A stretch of DNA of 31,225 nucleotides from an uncultured Bacilli bacterium (GTDB taxonomy: Bacteria > Bacillota_I > Bacilli_A > RF39 > UBA660), in contig CAKONI010000009.1 of the NCBI GenBank assembly GCA_934097105.1, forward strand, positions 1 through 31,225, in the 5' to 3' direction. A model generated the notes under the pieces. It ran no database searches. It was not told the DNA's origin and saw only the letters and a program-made list of their open reading frames with translations. This document shows positions 23,699-31,225 of the stretch, piece after piece. A program made the translations under genes and the position numbers. Every line of letters begins with the position of its first letter. Position 1 is the first letter of the stretch.

Positions 23699-24635
23699 TT
23701 TCTTTGTTCTCCATTTTTTCTTTTATTATGTATTTAGGTCTATGTTTGGCTTCTAAGTATACTTTTCCTAGATATTCCCCGATTATTCCTAGGCAAAATA
23801 GTTGTATTCCACCAATTAGTAAGATGCATGATACTATTGTTGGATAACCTGGTATTGATATTTCGAAGAATATTTTTTTTATGAGTACAATAAAGAGATA
23901 TATTATTGAAAAGAAAGAGAAACAAAAGCCTAAAATGGTGGCAAGTTTAAGTGGTGCATTGGAAAATGAAATTATTCCGCTTATTCCGTATTGCATTAAT
24001 TTAGTTGTTTTCCATTTGGTTTTGCCCCTTGCTCTTTCTAAGGGTGTGTATGGTAAGTATTTTGTGTTATATCCAATCCAGGCGAACATTCCTTTAGTGA
24101 ATCTACAGTATTCTTCCATAGAAATTAGGGAATTTTTTACATTTTTTCTGAACATTCTAAAGTCACTTGCGCCTTGTTTCATGTTGACGTTTGCCATTTT
24201 ATTCATTGTTTTATAGAATAAATTTTTTAAACTTGATATTACTTTTTTTTCTATTCTTTTGTCTTGGTAATAGCATACACAGTCATATTCTTTGTTTTTA
24301 TCTAAGATTTCGGCCATTTTAATAGTTAATTTTGGTGGTTGTTGCATGTCGGCATCTATAATTAAGGTGTAGTCTCCGGTTGATTCTTTTAGACCTGCAT
24401 ATATTACTGATTCTTTTCCGAAGTTTCTGGAAAGAGTAATTATTTTTATTTTACAAAAGTTTGTTTTTACTAGTTTATTTAGTTCTTTTAAAGTTCCATC
24501 AGAGGAACCGTCATCTATAAAAATTAATTCTAGTTTATAATTTTGATCTTTATATGCTTCTTTTATTGCCTTATAAAATAATGGAATGTTTTCTTCTTCA
24601 TTATAACAAGGTACTATTACTGATATTTTTTTCAT
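23691..24635 (-). CDS. GtrB/CsbB-type undecaprenyl-phosphate glycosyltransferase (GT2)
   Basis: 314 residues. The GT2 catalytic domain starts at residue 4 (ISVIVPCYNEEENIP), has the FIDDGSSDGT motif near 39-48 and a DxD-type IIDADMQQPP (D94/D96), and RFTKGMFAWIGY near 180. Two C-terminal membrane helices (about 230-255, 265-290) anchor it. The family moves a sugar from its nucleotide to undecaprenyl phosphate on the inner face of the membrane. The sugar cannot be told. Coding overlaps yfhO by 35 bases and gtrA by 8, a compact co-translated operon. Confidence 0.92.
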   Translation of the reverse strand: MKKISVIVPCYNEEENIPLFYKAIKEAYKDQNYKLELIFIDDGSSDGTLKELNKLVKTNFCKIKIITLSRNFGKESVIYAGLKESTGDYTLIIDADMQQPPKLTIKMAEILDKNKEYDCVCYYQDKRIEKKVISSLKNLFYKTMNKMANVNMKQGASDFRMFRKNVKNSLISMEEYCRFTKGMFAWIGYNTKYLPYTPLERARGKTKWKTTKLMQYGISGIISFSNAPLKLATILGFCFSFFSIIYLFIVLIKKIFFEISIPGYPTIVSCILLIGGIQLFCLGIIGEYLGKVYLEAKHRPKYIIKEKMENKEND

Positions 24636-27069
24636 TTTTAAATACTCCTTTTTCTATGATTAGTATTGCTATGAATATAATTATACCTATTAGTGTAAGT
24701 ATTTTTCCTATTTTTAGCCAAGGTGATTTGTATATAATTTTTATGGTATGTTCTCCTTTTTCTATTTGAAATCCTATAAATGATGTATTTATTAGTTCAT
24801 AGTCTACTTTTTTATTATCGAGATATATTGTGTAGCCTTCGTCGTAGGGGATGCTCATGCTGTAGTAGCCTTTTTCTTTTACGTTTATGTTCCCTTCGAT
24901 TATATCGCCTTTTGTTTTTTCTTTATTAAATATAAATTCACTATGGGTGTCTTTGATATTTTTTATATAGCCATAATCTAGTTCATATAATTTTACATTT
25001 TCGATTATGTATTTTCCTTTGCCTACTTCAATATTTAAATTATTTATTTCAGGTGCGGAGATTACGTATTCAAAACTAGTGTTTTTGTTGTGATATTTCC
25101 ATCCTTTGCATGTTAATTTATTCATGATGTTATTTATTTTTATATATGTGTCTTTGGCAGGGCATTTTTCGTTGTATTTCATATCGAATTTTAGAAATAA
25201 AATTTTGTTTTTGTAGTTTGTTTTTGTTTTTATTACATATTTTTTAGTGTTTTTAAGGTTAAATTTGTAATTTGTTTTGTCTAGTTTTATTTCTTTTATG
25301 TTTGTCTTATAGTTTGTTTTTATATCTTTGTCTACAATTGTGTAATTTAGTAAGGCTTCGTTTGTATATGGAAACTTAAGTTTACCGAAGTCATTTTTGG
25401 ACATTAAATGAGAGGTGCTATAACCTATTGAGAAAGCACTTTTATTTATGTAAACGTTACTATCTTTTGTGTACCCTATTGCGTTTGGCGTGCCTATATA
25501 GTATTTGTTTCCTACATATATATTGTATAAGACATTGTCTTTATCTGTATAAATTGAATCGTTTCTGTATGGGTTTTCTATTTTGAAGATGTTCCAATTA
25601 AAATTTTTAAAGTTTTTGTTTGTTAATGATGAGTACATTGTAGATTTGTATTCTTTTATGTTTCTTATGTCGTTTGAAACATTTACTTCGTCATCGATAC
25701 TTTTATCTGTTATTCTGTAGATGTTTTTTTCTTTTGATGTGATGTTTTTTATTATATTTGTTATTTCTTTATTGTATTGTGAAGATTTTATTTCTTTTTT
25801 CATAAGGTTATCATTGCTATTTAAGGTTAGGCTTGTGATGAGTGATGGTATGAGTATTAAATACAAAAGTTTTGGTTTATTTAGTTTTTTTGTTAGGGAA
25901 ATTATGATTGTTATAATTACGAAATCGATTATATAAACGTGATACAGGTTGTATTTTAAGCATCCTAGGATACTTATTATTAAGGAGATTATTAAGACTT
26001 TTTTAATTTTGATTTTTCTTTTTATTATGTCATTTAATAATTTTGCCACCAAAAGGGATGCAAGGGGTATGAAAGGAATAAATACTTTTCCATTTATGTA
26101 CATAAGGCCGTTTAGTATATAGTTTATAATTGGAAAAAATGTAAGTATTAAAAATACTAGTGATAAGAACTTATATTCTTTTTCTTTGGAAAGCAACGAG
26201 TTTGCTAATGACATGATGAAAATTGATGTCATTCCTAGAGTGTAAGTGCTATAAAGAATGTTTTCGAATGAAAAGTTTGGAATTAAAAGTGATAGTATAT
26301 TTATTGTATCATTTGCGCCGAATCTACTATTTAAGATTGCTTTAAGTGTTGGAAAAAGAAAAAATGAGGCAAGTAGTATAGAAACTAATATCACTGGGAT
26401 TATTTTAGTGCATTTTAAATTTAGTTTATTGTTTTTTATAAGAAGGAAAATATAGTATAGTAAGATTACTATGATGGATGGAATGCTGTAGAAATAACTT
26501 GTTAAAATGATTAGAAGTATTGTTAAAATGAGTCCTGCTTTTTTATTTGTTTTAATATATTTTTCTACTAATAAAAGCGATAGTAAGAGAAAAGGCATGT
26601 AATTTACGAACATAATGTGTCTATGTGAATGGAATATAAGTGGAGATGCTAAAAGAAATAGAGATGATGATAGAAATCTTACTATTTTGTTTTCAGTGTG
26701 TTTTGATATAAATATATAGAAAAGTCCTATGGAAATTATTGTGGAAATTATGGAATATATTTGCATAAAATCTATCATTTTTAGGGCAGGTAAAAGATAT
26801 GTTAGCATAATGATGGGATTAGATAAGCCGTAGTAAGAGAAATTATAAATATTTTGTCCTAATCCTAAATTGAAAGCGAATGAAGGAAAGAAGTCTTTTG
26901 TGCTATAGAAAAGAGTTCTAAAATATTCGGGTATTAAAAAGTGTTGATTTGCATAGTCCATATTAGAAATATATAATTTATCAGATCCTATTAAAAAAAT
27001 AACAAGCATAATAAAAAATACAAATAATATGAGAATATTAATATAATCCATTTTATTGTATTTTTTCAT
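24601..27069 (-). CDS. YfhO-family polytopic membrane protein (GT-C type)
   Basis: 822 residues. The N-terminal half has about a dozen membrane helices. The C-terminal half is a lysine/asparagine-rich extracytoplasmic beta domain that finishes with a last helix (KIGKILTLIGIIIFIAILII). The N-terminal loop after the first helix (YISNMDYANQHFLIPEYF, then NLGLGQN) matches YfhO proteins, proposed to transfer sugars from polyprenyl phosphate to teichoic acid outside the cell. ATG 27069 follows GGAGG by 9 bases; the longer reading to 27132 passes through the promoter and is rejected. First gene of the operon. Confidence 0.87.
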   Translation of the reverse strand: MKKYNKMDYINILILFVFFIMLVIFLIGSDKLYISNMDYANQHFLIPEYFRTLFYSTKDFFPSFAFNLGLGQNIYNFSYYGLSNPIIMLTYLLPALKMIDFMQIYSIISTIISIGLFYIFISKHTENKIVRFLSSSLFLLASPLIFHSHRHIMFVNYMPFLLLSLLLVEKYIKTNKKAGLILTILLIILTSYFYSIPSIIVILLYYIFLLIKNNKLNLKCTKIIPVILVSILLASFFLFPTLKAILNSRFGANDTINILSLLIPNFSFENILYSTYTLGMTSIFIMSLANSLLSKEKEYKFLSLVFLILTFFPIINYILNGLMYINGKVFIPFIPLASLLVAKLLNDIIKRKIKIKKVLIISLIISILGCLKYNLYHVYIIDFVIITIIISLTKKLNKPKLLYLILIPSLITSLTLNSNDNLMKKEIKSSQYNKEITNIIKNITSKEKNIYRITDKSIDDEVNVSNDIRNIKEYKSTMYSSLTNKNFKNFNWNIFKIENPYRNDSIYTDKDNVLYNIYVGNKYYIGTPNAIGYTKDSNVYINKSAFSIGYSTSHLMSKNDFGKLKFPYTNEALLNYTIVDKDIKTNYKTNIKEIKLDKTNYKFNLKNTKKYVIKTKTNYKNKILFLKFDMKYNEKCPAKDTYIKINNIMNKLTCKGWKYHNKNTSFEYVISAPEINNLNIEVGKGKYIIENVKLYELDYGYIKNIKDTHSEFIFNKEKTKGDIIEGNINVKEKGYYSMSIPYDEGYTIYLDNKKVDYELINTSFIGFQIEKGEHTIKIIYKSPWLKIGKILTLIGIIIFIAILIIEKGVFKNEKNISNSTLL

Positions 27070-27103
27070 ATAAGGGTACCTCCAGAGTAATTTTTCTAAG
27101 AAT

Positions 27104-27132
27104 ATACTACTATTTTTAAGTGATTTTGTCAA
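27104..27132 (-). promoter_or_regulatory. Promoter of the yfhO-gtrB-gtrA operon
   Basis: Minus strand TTGACA (27127-27132, consensus), 17-base spacer, TAGTAT (27104-27109). Confidence 0.55.
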
Positions 27133-27231
27133 ATTTTAGAAAATGATATTTTAATGATACTAAAATAAATAGTTGGTTCTTTTTTTGTATATTATAAATA
27201 TAATTAAAGTGCAGAAAGGAATGATAAAATT

Positions 27232-27492
27232 ATGGATATACTAAAAGTATCATCAAAGTCGAATTCAAATAAGGTAGCAGGTGCTTTAACTAACGTATTT
27301 AGAGACAAAGGAGTTGTTGAAGTACAAGCAATTGGTGCGGGCGCTCTTAATCAAGCAATAAAGGCTATTGCTATTGCAAGGGGTTTTGTTGCACCATCTG
27401 GAAAAAATTTGGTTTGTATACCAGCATTTAGTGATATTACTATTGATGGTGAAGAAAGAACTGCTATTAAATTAATAGTAGAAGCAAGATAA
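27232..27492 (+). CDS. spoVS: Stage V sporulation protein S
   Basis: 86 residues, the exact family length. The whole sequence follows the SpoVS pattern: ILKVSSKSNSNKVAGAL, VVEVQAIGAGALNQAIKAIA, GFVAPSGKNLVCIPAF and the C-terminal RTAIKLIVEAR. SpoVS is an Alba-like nucleic-acid-binding protein needed for coat assembly in Bacillus, but it also occurs in non-sporulating lineages, so it does not prove sporulation here. AAAGGA lies about 11 bases before ATG, a rather long spacing. A TATAAT stands at 27199-27204 without a clear -35. The gene is alone and divergent from yfhO. Confidence 0.95.
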   Translation: MDILKVSSKSNSNKVAGALTNVFRDKGVVEVQAIGAGALNQAIKAIAIARGFVAPSGKNLVCIPAFSDITIDGEERTAIKLIVEAR

Positions 27493-27523
27493 GAAAGACA
27501 GATAAGTCTATTTAAAATATGAT

Positions 27524-27549
27524 CCTCACACTATTAAAATGTGGGGTCT
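27524..27549 (+). terminator. Terminator of spoVS
   Basis: CCTCACA (27524-27530) pairs with TGTGGGG (27540-27546), followed by TCTTTT. This is the most GC-rich stem among the terminators here. Confidence 0.65.
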
Positions 27550-27587
27550 TTTGCATTATTGTTTTTTTTGAATTTTTAATTTAGATA

Positions 27588-28238
27588 TTATTTATTTTTT
27601 AATAAAATGTAGGATTCGTCATTTATGAAATAAGATTGTGGTTCTTTCTTTTCATAGAAATTATTTTTGTCACTAGGAGTAAAATTATAGTAAGTATCTA
27701 AAGAAGTTCTATATTCATAGTTTACTTCCCTATCATGAAGAGTTAAGTACATAGTGATGGTTGTATCAAAAACGTGGCTACTAGGGATATCAATATTAAG
27801 TATATTGCTTGTGTATGATAGTTTTATTTTTTCTTTAGTTGTAATGTTATTTCCATCAAGTTGATATTCTTTACCGTTAATAGTTATTTTTTCATTCATT
27901 GAATAACCGGAACTTTGAATGTCTGTGATATTGAATATAGTTTTATCTTTTAGTAGATCGCTACCATTTCCTTTGATAATATATGTTATTTTAAAAGTCC
28001 CTTTTTTTATATATTTAGTTTTTTTAAGTAGTTTTACTTCTCCTTTTTTTATATTTTTATTATCGTAATTCATTTCTTTTATATCGCTAATGATATATTT
28101 ATCATCTAAGACTTCATTAGAAAAGGATAAACATATAAAAACGATTCCTAGGAGAATACAGAAGATTCCTGTTACTCCTAAAAATTTTGATAAAAAACTA
28201 TTGGACTTTGAAAAAAATTTTTTTACGAAAGTAATCAT
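27588..28238 (-). CDS. Single-pass membrane protein, unknown
   Basis: 216 residues, no family recognised. A basic N-terminus and one hydrophobic segment (about 20-40, GVTGIFCILLGIVFICLSF) anchor the protein; the rest is an extracytoplasmic beta-rich domain with many lysines and a repeated 'ITINGKEYQLDGNNITTKEK' type hairpin. AGGGG lies 9 bases before ATG. It lies downstream of the rhodanese gene in the same direction, with a terminator between, so it is likely a separate unit. The domain could sense or bind an external ligand, but no evidence selects one. Confidence 0.65.
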   Translation of the reverse strand: MITFVKKFFSKSNSFLSKFLGVTGIFCILLGIVFICLSFSNEVLDDKYIISDIKEMNYDNKNIKKGEVKLLKKTKYIKKGTFKITYIIKGNGSDLLKDKTIFNITDIQSSGYSMNEKITINGKEYQLDGNNITTKEKIKLSYTSNILNIDIPSSHVFDTTITMYLTLHDREVNYEYRTSLDTYYNFTPSDKNNFYEKKEPQSYFINDESYILLKNK

Positions 28239-28303
28239 ATGATACAGCCCCTTTACTTTAATAAGATTATAATATATTTTTTTATTTTTAACAATAGTAA
28301 AAA

Positions 28304-28334
28304 TAAAAAAAGAGAATCTTTTGAAGATCTCTTA
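28304..28334 (-). terminator. Terminator of the rhodanese gene
   Basis: On the minus strand AAGAGATCTT and AGATTCTCTT form an imperfect stem followed by Ts. The stem overlaps the stop codon (28332-28334). Confidence 0.6.
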
Positions 28335-28619
28335 ACTAGTTAAATAATCGTGGTAACCACCCAAAACGTTTACTACATTATACCCTTGTTCTGAAAGTTT
28401 TTCGCAGGTTTTTAAACTTTCCATACCTTGTGTGCAATATATATAATATACTGAGTCTTTATCTAAATACTTACTAGGATTACTAAGTAAAAATAGACTT
28501 GGTATATTTTTGCTACTTGGTATTGATCCTAAATTATATAAATAACTTTTTCGTACATCTATTATATTTACTTTTCCTATCATTCCCTTAAGTTCATTTG
28601 TTCTTATGTTTTTGAACAT
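28332..28619 (-). CDS. Single-domain rhodanese-like protein
   Basis: 95 residues, one rhodanese domain: NIIDVRKSYLYNLGSIPSSKNIP and the active-site loop YCTQGMES (catalytic cysteine near residue 67), then GYNVVNVLGGYHDYL at the C-terminus. Members carry sulfur as a persulfide between partners; the acceptor is unknown. The loop CTQGMES lacks the arginines of the usual CRxGxR type, so activity and substrate may differ. AGGAGG lies 7 bases before ATG. No signal peptide. Confidence 0.88.
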   Translation of the reverse strand: MFKNIRTNELKGMIGKVNIIDVRKSYLYNLGSIPSSKNIPSLFLLSNPSKYLDKDSVYYIYCTQGMESLKTCEKLSEQGYNVVNVLGGYHDYLTS

Positions 28620-28689
28620 TTCAATTCCTCCTGATGTAGTATATGAATGAAATTTGATTAGGGATAGGCTCTAATTTATTAAATTATAA

Positions 28690-28722
28690 AAGTCCTTAAA
28701 AATTAATTATTTTTAAGGACTT
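28690..28722 (-). terminator. Terminator of the coupling-protein gene
   Basis: AAGTCCTTAAAAAT (28690-28703) and ATTTTTAAGGACTT (28709-28722) form a perfect 14-base stem with a 5-base loop, and the minus strand continues in Ts. It lies 15 bases past the stop. Confidence 0.85.
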
Positions 28723-28736
28723 GTAAAATATATCTT

Positions 28737-30956
28737 TTATTCGTCGAAGAAGTCATCGAAGAATTGATCATCAGTAACATATTTTGAAACTTCTGAGTTT
28801 TTAACTTGTTCTCCTTTTTTCATTTCGCTACCAGTTTGTTTATGTGGTATGCCATTAGGAGTTGGTGCAGGACCATTATTTACTTTAATATCATCATGTT
28901 TTTTGAAAGCATTATTCATGAATCCTGTTAGTTTGGTAGGAGCAATATTGCTAAGTGATTCTGAAACTTTTGGTGCTTCTTCTTTAGGCTTTTGCTCTTC
29001 TTTCACTTGTTCTTCTTTAACTAGTTTTTGTTTTTCTTCCTCTTCTTCTTTTTCTAATTCTGCTATTTTTGCATCTATTTTTTTAACGAGGTCATCTATG
29101 TTTAAGCCTCCTGAATTAGGGGCTGGCGCCATAGAATTATTAGCGTGATTTTCAAATGGATTCATAAATGGATTAGGAAAAGGGTTTGCTTTTGGCGTGC
29201 CACCTGAGGCATCTTCAACCATATTTTGGAATTTTTCTTTTCTTTTTCCGTCAACAAATCCTTTCAAATCGAATACTTGTATAGGTTGTTTTTGTCTTTC
29301 AACAAAAGGATCTGCATCTATTTTAGGTATTCCCCAATCTATTTCAAAATTGGGTTTTAGTCTTGTTTTATATGGATTTAATCTGATTCTACGTACGACT
29401 GCTTCGAACATTTTCATTCTTTGAAGATCTGCAACTGTGGCAAGAGGTCTGGTTTCTTCTCTTTCTTTGTCGCCCTTACCTACTTTTATTATTTTATCTC
29501 CGCATAACTCACTTATTTCTTTAAGTGCAGAAAGTTCGGTAGTAAGCAAATAAAGCATATTGTTACAGTTACTTCTTATAGTCTGAGCATCATCTTTTCC
29601 ATATACTGAATCTAGTTGCGCAAAGTTTTGAATTATCATTGTAAATCTAATTAATCTAGAACGCGCTGCTGTTATCATTGTTGTGATATCTTTAAGTGGT
29701 GGCATGTTTGCGAACTCGTCTAAGATAAAGTTTGTTCTTACTGGAAGTTCTCCTTTAGGATTTTGTTGAGCAACATCTATTAATGATTCATAACATTGTT
29801 TTATGAATATTGTAGCAAGAGCATGGTATGTTTTCTTTTCATCTTGGATTATCATAAATACTGCTGTTTTTTGTTTTCCGATTGAATCTATATCAAAGTC
29901 GCTTTGTGAAAGCATTTCTGATAAGTTTTCACGTGATGAGAAAAGACGTACTTTTTGTCTAAAGGTTGAAAGAATTGAACCTTTTGTGTCTTCTGGTGCG
30001 AAGATGGTTCCTGATGCACACATGTATGCTGCTCCGGCGGGGTCTTTGGAATTGAAATATTCTTTTATGTATGTGCTTCTAGGACCTATTTTGTCTTCAC
30101 CTAGGTTTGTCATTAAACTTATACTATTTATATTTATTTCTTCTTCTTTAGCATCTTCGAATAAACCAAGGGCAAGTCCTGCGAAATAATCTGCTGAAGT
30201 TTTTTCCCAGAATGGATCTTTATTACCGCCTTCTTCGTATAGGATGTTAGCGGCTAAGTCGTCCAAAAGTTCCATGGCTTTATCTGTATTTCCTTGTTTA
30301 TATAATTTATATGGTAAATGAAGTGGATTCCATGTATTACCACGTTGAGGATCACGGAAGTTTAATACTAGTATTTGATACCCTTTTTGTTTTAATAGTC
30401 CTGCACTTTCTCTATATATTTCACCTTTGGGATCGGTTACTATCATGGATTCGCCTTTTTTTGTTAGTATTTTTACAAGTGGATGTATTATACACTGTGT
30501 TTTACCTGTACCAGTAGACCCGATAACTAGGTTGTGACTTTCACCATTATCTACCCATAGTTTACGTCCATCATTAACAAGTGGAAAACCGGCATATTCA
30601 TATGTTTCATCAGTTACATTTAATTCTTTTAATTCTTTTTTCATTTCTTTATCTGTACACCAACGTGAATATCCTTTTGTGTCTTTTGGACCTTCAACTA
30701 TTCCAAATCCTTTTTCTCTGTCAAAGAAATAACTTTTTACTGTTACGAATAAGAATACCATAGCAAAAATATAAAATATTAATACCGCTGCGGTATTTTC
30801 AAACAAAGCAGTAAAGGGATTAAGACCTGCAAATCTACCTTCTGTAGAAAATGAATGTATATTATTTACAAAAATAGACACTACTATTAAGAGTATTGCA
30901 GCAAAAAATCCAAAAATTAACCAGTCTTGTTTTGTTGCTTTAAATTTAAGTTTCAT
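28737..30956 (-). CDS. VirD4/TraG-type coupling ATPase
   Basis: 739 residues. Two N-terminal membrane helices (about 14-32, 55-74) precede a cytoplasmic AAA+ motor with Walker A GSTGTGKT (146-153), the DPKGE motif (175-179) and Walker B ILDEFANMPP (411-420). This is the layout of type IV coupling proteins, which feed DNA or proteins to a type IV secretion channel. The C-terminal 150 residues are an acidic, low-complexity tail (EKEEEEEKQKL, then proline- and glycine-rich), longer than the motor needs. GGAGG lies 7 bases before ATG. No relaxase, VirB4 or mating-pore gene is in this window. It is next to an IS element, so it may be a relic of a mobile element or part of a cluster beyond the edge. 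Confidence 0.85.
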   Translation of the reverse strand: MKLKFKATKQDWLIFGFFAAILLIVVSIFVNNIHSFSTEGRFAGLNPFTALFENTAAVLIFYIFAMVFLFVTVKSYFFDREKGFGIVEGPKDTKGYSRWCTDKEMKKELKELNVTDETYEYAGFPLVNDGRKLWVDNGESHNLVIGSTGTGKTQCIIHPLVKILTKKGESMIVTDPKGEIYRESAGLLKQKGYQILVLNFRDPQRGNTWNPLHLPYKLYKQGNTDKAMELLDDLAANILYEEGGNKDPFWEKTSADYFAGLALGLFEDAKEEEININSISLMTNLGEDKIGPRSTYIKEYFNSKDPAGAAYMCASGTIFAPEDTKGSILSTFRQKVRLFSSRENLSEMLSQSDFDIDSIGKQKTAVFMIIQDEKKTYHALATIFIKQCYESLIDVAQQNPKGELPVRTNFILDEFANMPPLKDITTMITAARSRLIRFTMIIQNFAQLDSVYGKDDAQTIRSNCNNMLYLLTTELSALKEISELCGDKIIKVGKGDKEREETRPLATVADLQRMKMFEAVVRRIRLNPYKTRLKPNFEIDWGIPKIDADPFVERQKQPIQVFDLKGFVDGKRKEKFQNMVEDASGGTPKANPFPNPFMNPFENHANNSMAPAPNSGGLNIDDLVKKIDAKIAELEKEEEEEKQKLVKEEQVKEEQKPKEEAPKVSESLSNIAPTKLTGFMNNAFKKHDDIKVNNGPAPTPNGIPHKQTGSEMKKGEQVKNSEVSKYVTDDQFFDDFFDE

Positions 30957-30988
30957 ATAATTACCTCCACGTACTATATAACAATATA

Positions 30989-31016
30989 ATTATATCATAA
31001 ATAAAATAAATAACAA
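30989..31016 (-). promoter_or_regulatory. Promoter of the coupling-protein gene
   Basis: Minus strand TTGTTA (31011-31016), 16-base spacer, TATAAT (30989-30994, consensus). Confidence 0.6.
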
Positions 31017-31044
31017 TTCATTTTCAAAAATTTTTTCAAAAAAA

Positions 31045-31061
31045 GGAAGCGCATTGCTTCC
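31045..31061 (-). terminator. Intrinsic terminator just inside the ISL3-like insertion boundary
   Basis: GGAAGC (31045-31050) and GCTTCC (31056-31061) make a strong short stem; on the minus strand it is followed by seven Ts. It points towards the left and has no gene on its right inside the window, so it belongs to a gene now separated from it by the insertion, or further right. Confidence 0.7.
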
Positions 31062-31068
31062 TTAATTA

Positions 31069-31225
31069 GGTTCTATAATATTTAGTGGGTGTAAATAAAA
31101 CACTCACTATTTTTATCTCATAAAAAAAGTGACATAATAAACCACTCTTTGATAAAATAAGTTTGAACACAAACAAAGAAATGAGGTTTTAAATTATGTC
31201 ACATGAATATTGTATACTAAATTTA
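31069..31225 (+). mobile_element. Left end of a probable ISL3-family element (cut by the window edge)
   Basis: The stretch starting GGTTCTATAATATTTAGTGG at 31069 looks like an ISL3-type terminal repeat. It is followed at about 130 bases by a start codon with ribosome site GAGG. AGTGGGTGT (31084-31092) and ACACTCACT (31100-31108) form an 8 of 9 inverted repeat near the end. Called from the terminal sequence plus the first residues of the reading frame. Confidence 0.5.
31196..31225 (+). CDS. Transposase start (partial, ISL3-like)
   Basis: Ten codons remain before the window ends, reading MSHEYCILNL. This opening resembles ISL3-family transposases. GAGG lies 9 bases before the ATG. Too little sequence for proof. 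Confidence 0.45.
   Translation, partial: MSHEYCILNL

Noticed and set aside
27070..27132. Longer N-terminus for YfhO
   Set aside because: It passes through the TTGACA/TAGTAT promoter and the GGAGG site; ATG 27069 is positioned correctly.
29803..30189. 128-residue frame opposite the coupling-protein gene
   Set aside because: Antisense to conserved ATPase motifs and lacking a ribosome site.

Overview
The window is about 31 kb of very AT-rich DNA with dense operons, mostly on the minus strand. It reads as chromosome of an obligately anaerobic, low-GC Bacillota lineage, perhaps one of the uncultured gut Bacilli/Mollicutes-like groups. Reasons: strong Gram-positive Shine-Dalgarno sites and sigma-A-type promoters; strict-anaerobe enzymes (pyruvate:ferredoxin oxidoreductase, class III ribonucleotide reductase); cell-wall and teichoic-acid type genes (alanine racemase, LtaS-like, YfhO/GtrA/GtrB); SpoVS; and a DUF285 (BspA-like) surface protein. 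UGA is used as a stop (for example rarA and gtrB), so the code is the standard one and not the Mycoplasma code. The exact taxon cannot be fixed from sequence reading alone.

Layout. 1-77: probable end of an IS3-family element. 93-1259 (-): alr. 1417-4295 (+): an HTH regulator followed by two tandem ATP-grasp paralogs. 4581-7177 (-): xerD-deoB-DUF4352 operon. 7318-8535 (+): rarA. 8478-8783 (-): a small unknown gene. 9015-10904 (+): LtaS-like sulfatase. 10907-14068 (-): nrdD-nrdG-smr. 14313-14585 (-): small membrane protein. 14785-18111 (-): large BspA-like surface protein. 18196-21555 (-): nifJ. 21647-22993 (-): DUF1292 gene plus a coiled-coil protein. 23264-27069 (-): yfhO-gtrB-gtrA. 27232-27492 (+): spoVS. 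27588-28619 (-): membrane protein and rhodanese. 28737-30956 (-): VirD4/TraG-type coupling ATPase. 31069-31225: left end of a probable ISL3-family element, cut by the window edge.

How genes work together. nrdD/nrdG make deoxynucleotides without oxygen, and nifJ feeds low-potential electrons from pyruvate. LtaS-like and the yfhO-gtrB-gtrA trio fit a lipoteichoic-acid-type polymer and its sugar decoration from undecaprenyl-phosphate sugars. xerD-deoB keeps a gene order known from Bacillus. The most unusual parts are the HTH plus twin ATP-grasp operon, whose two copies share a 413-bp perfectly identical core, and the BspA-like gene, which carries a domain inserted inside an InlB-type repeat, a strict 30-30-29 residue repeat rhythm, and identical 29-bp terminators on both sides.

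No tRNA, rRNA or CRISPR array was seen. No gene-free stretch exceeds 300 bases; the longest (4296-4580, 14069-14312, 23054-23263, 30957-31195) are described in the features.
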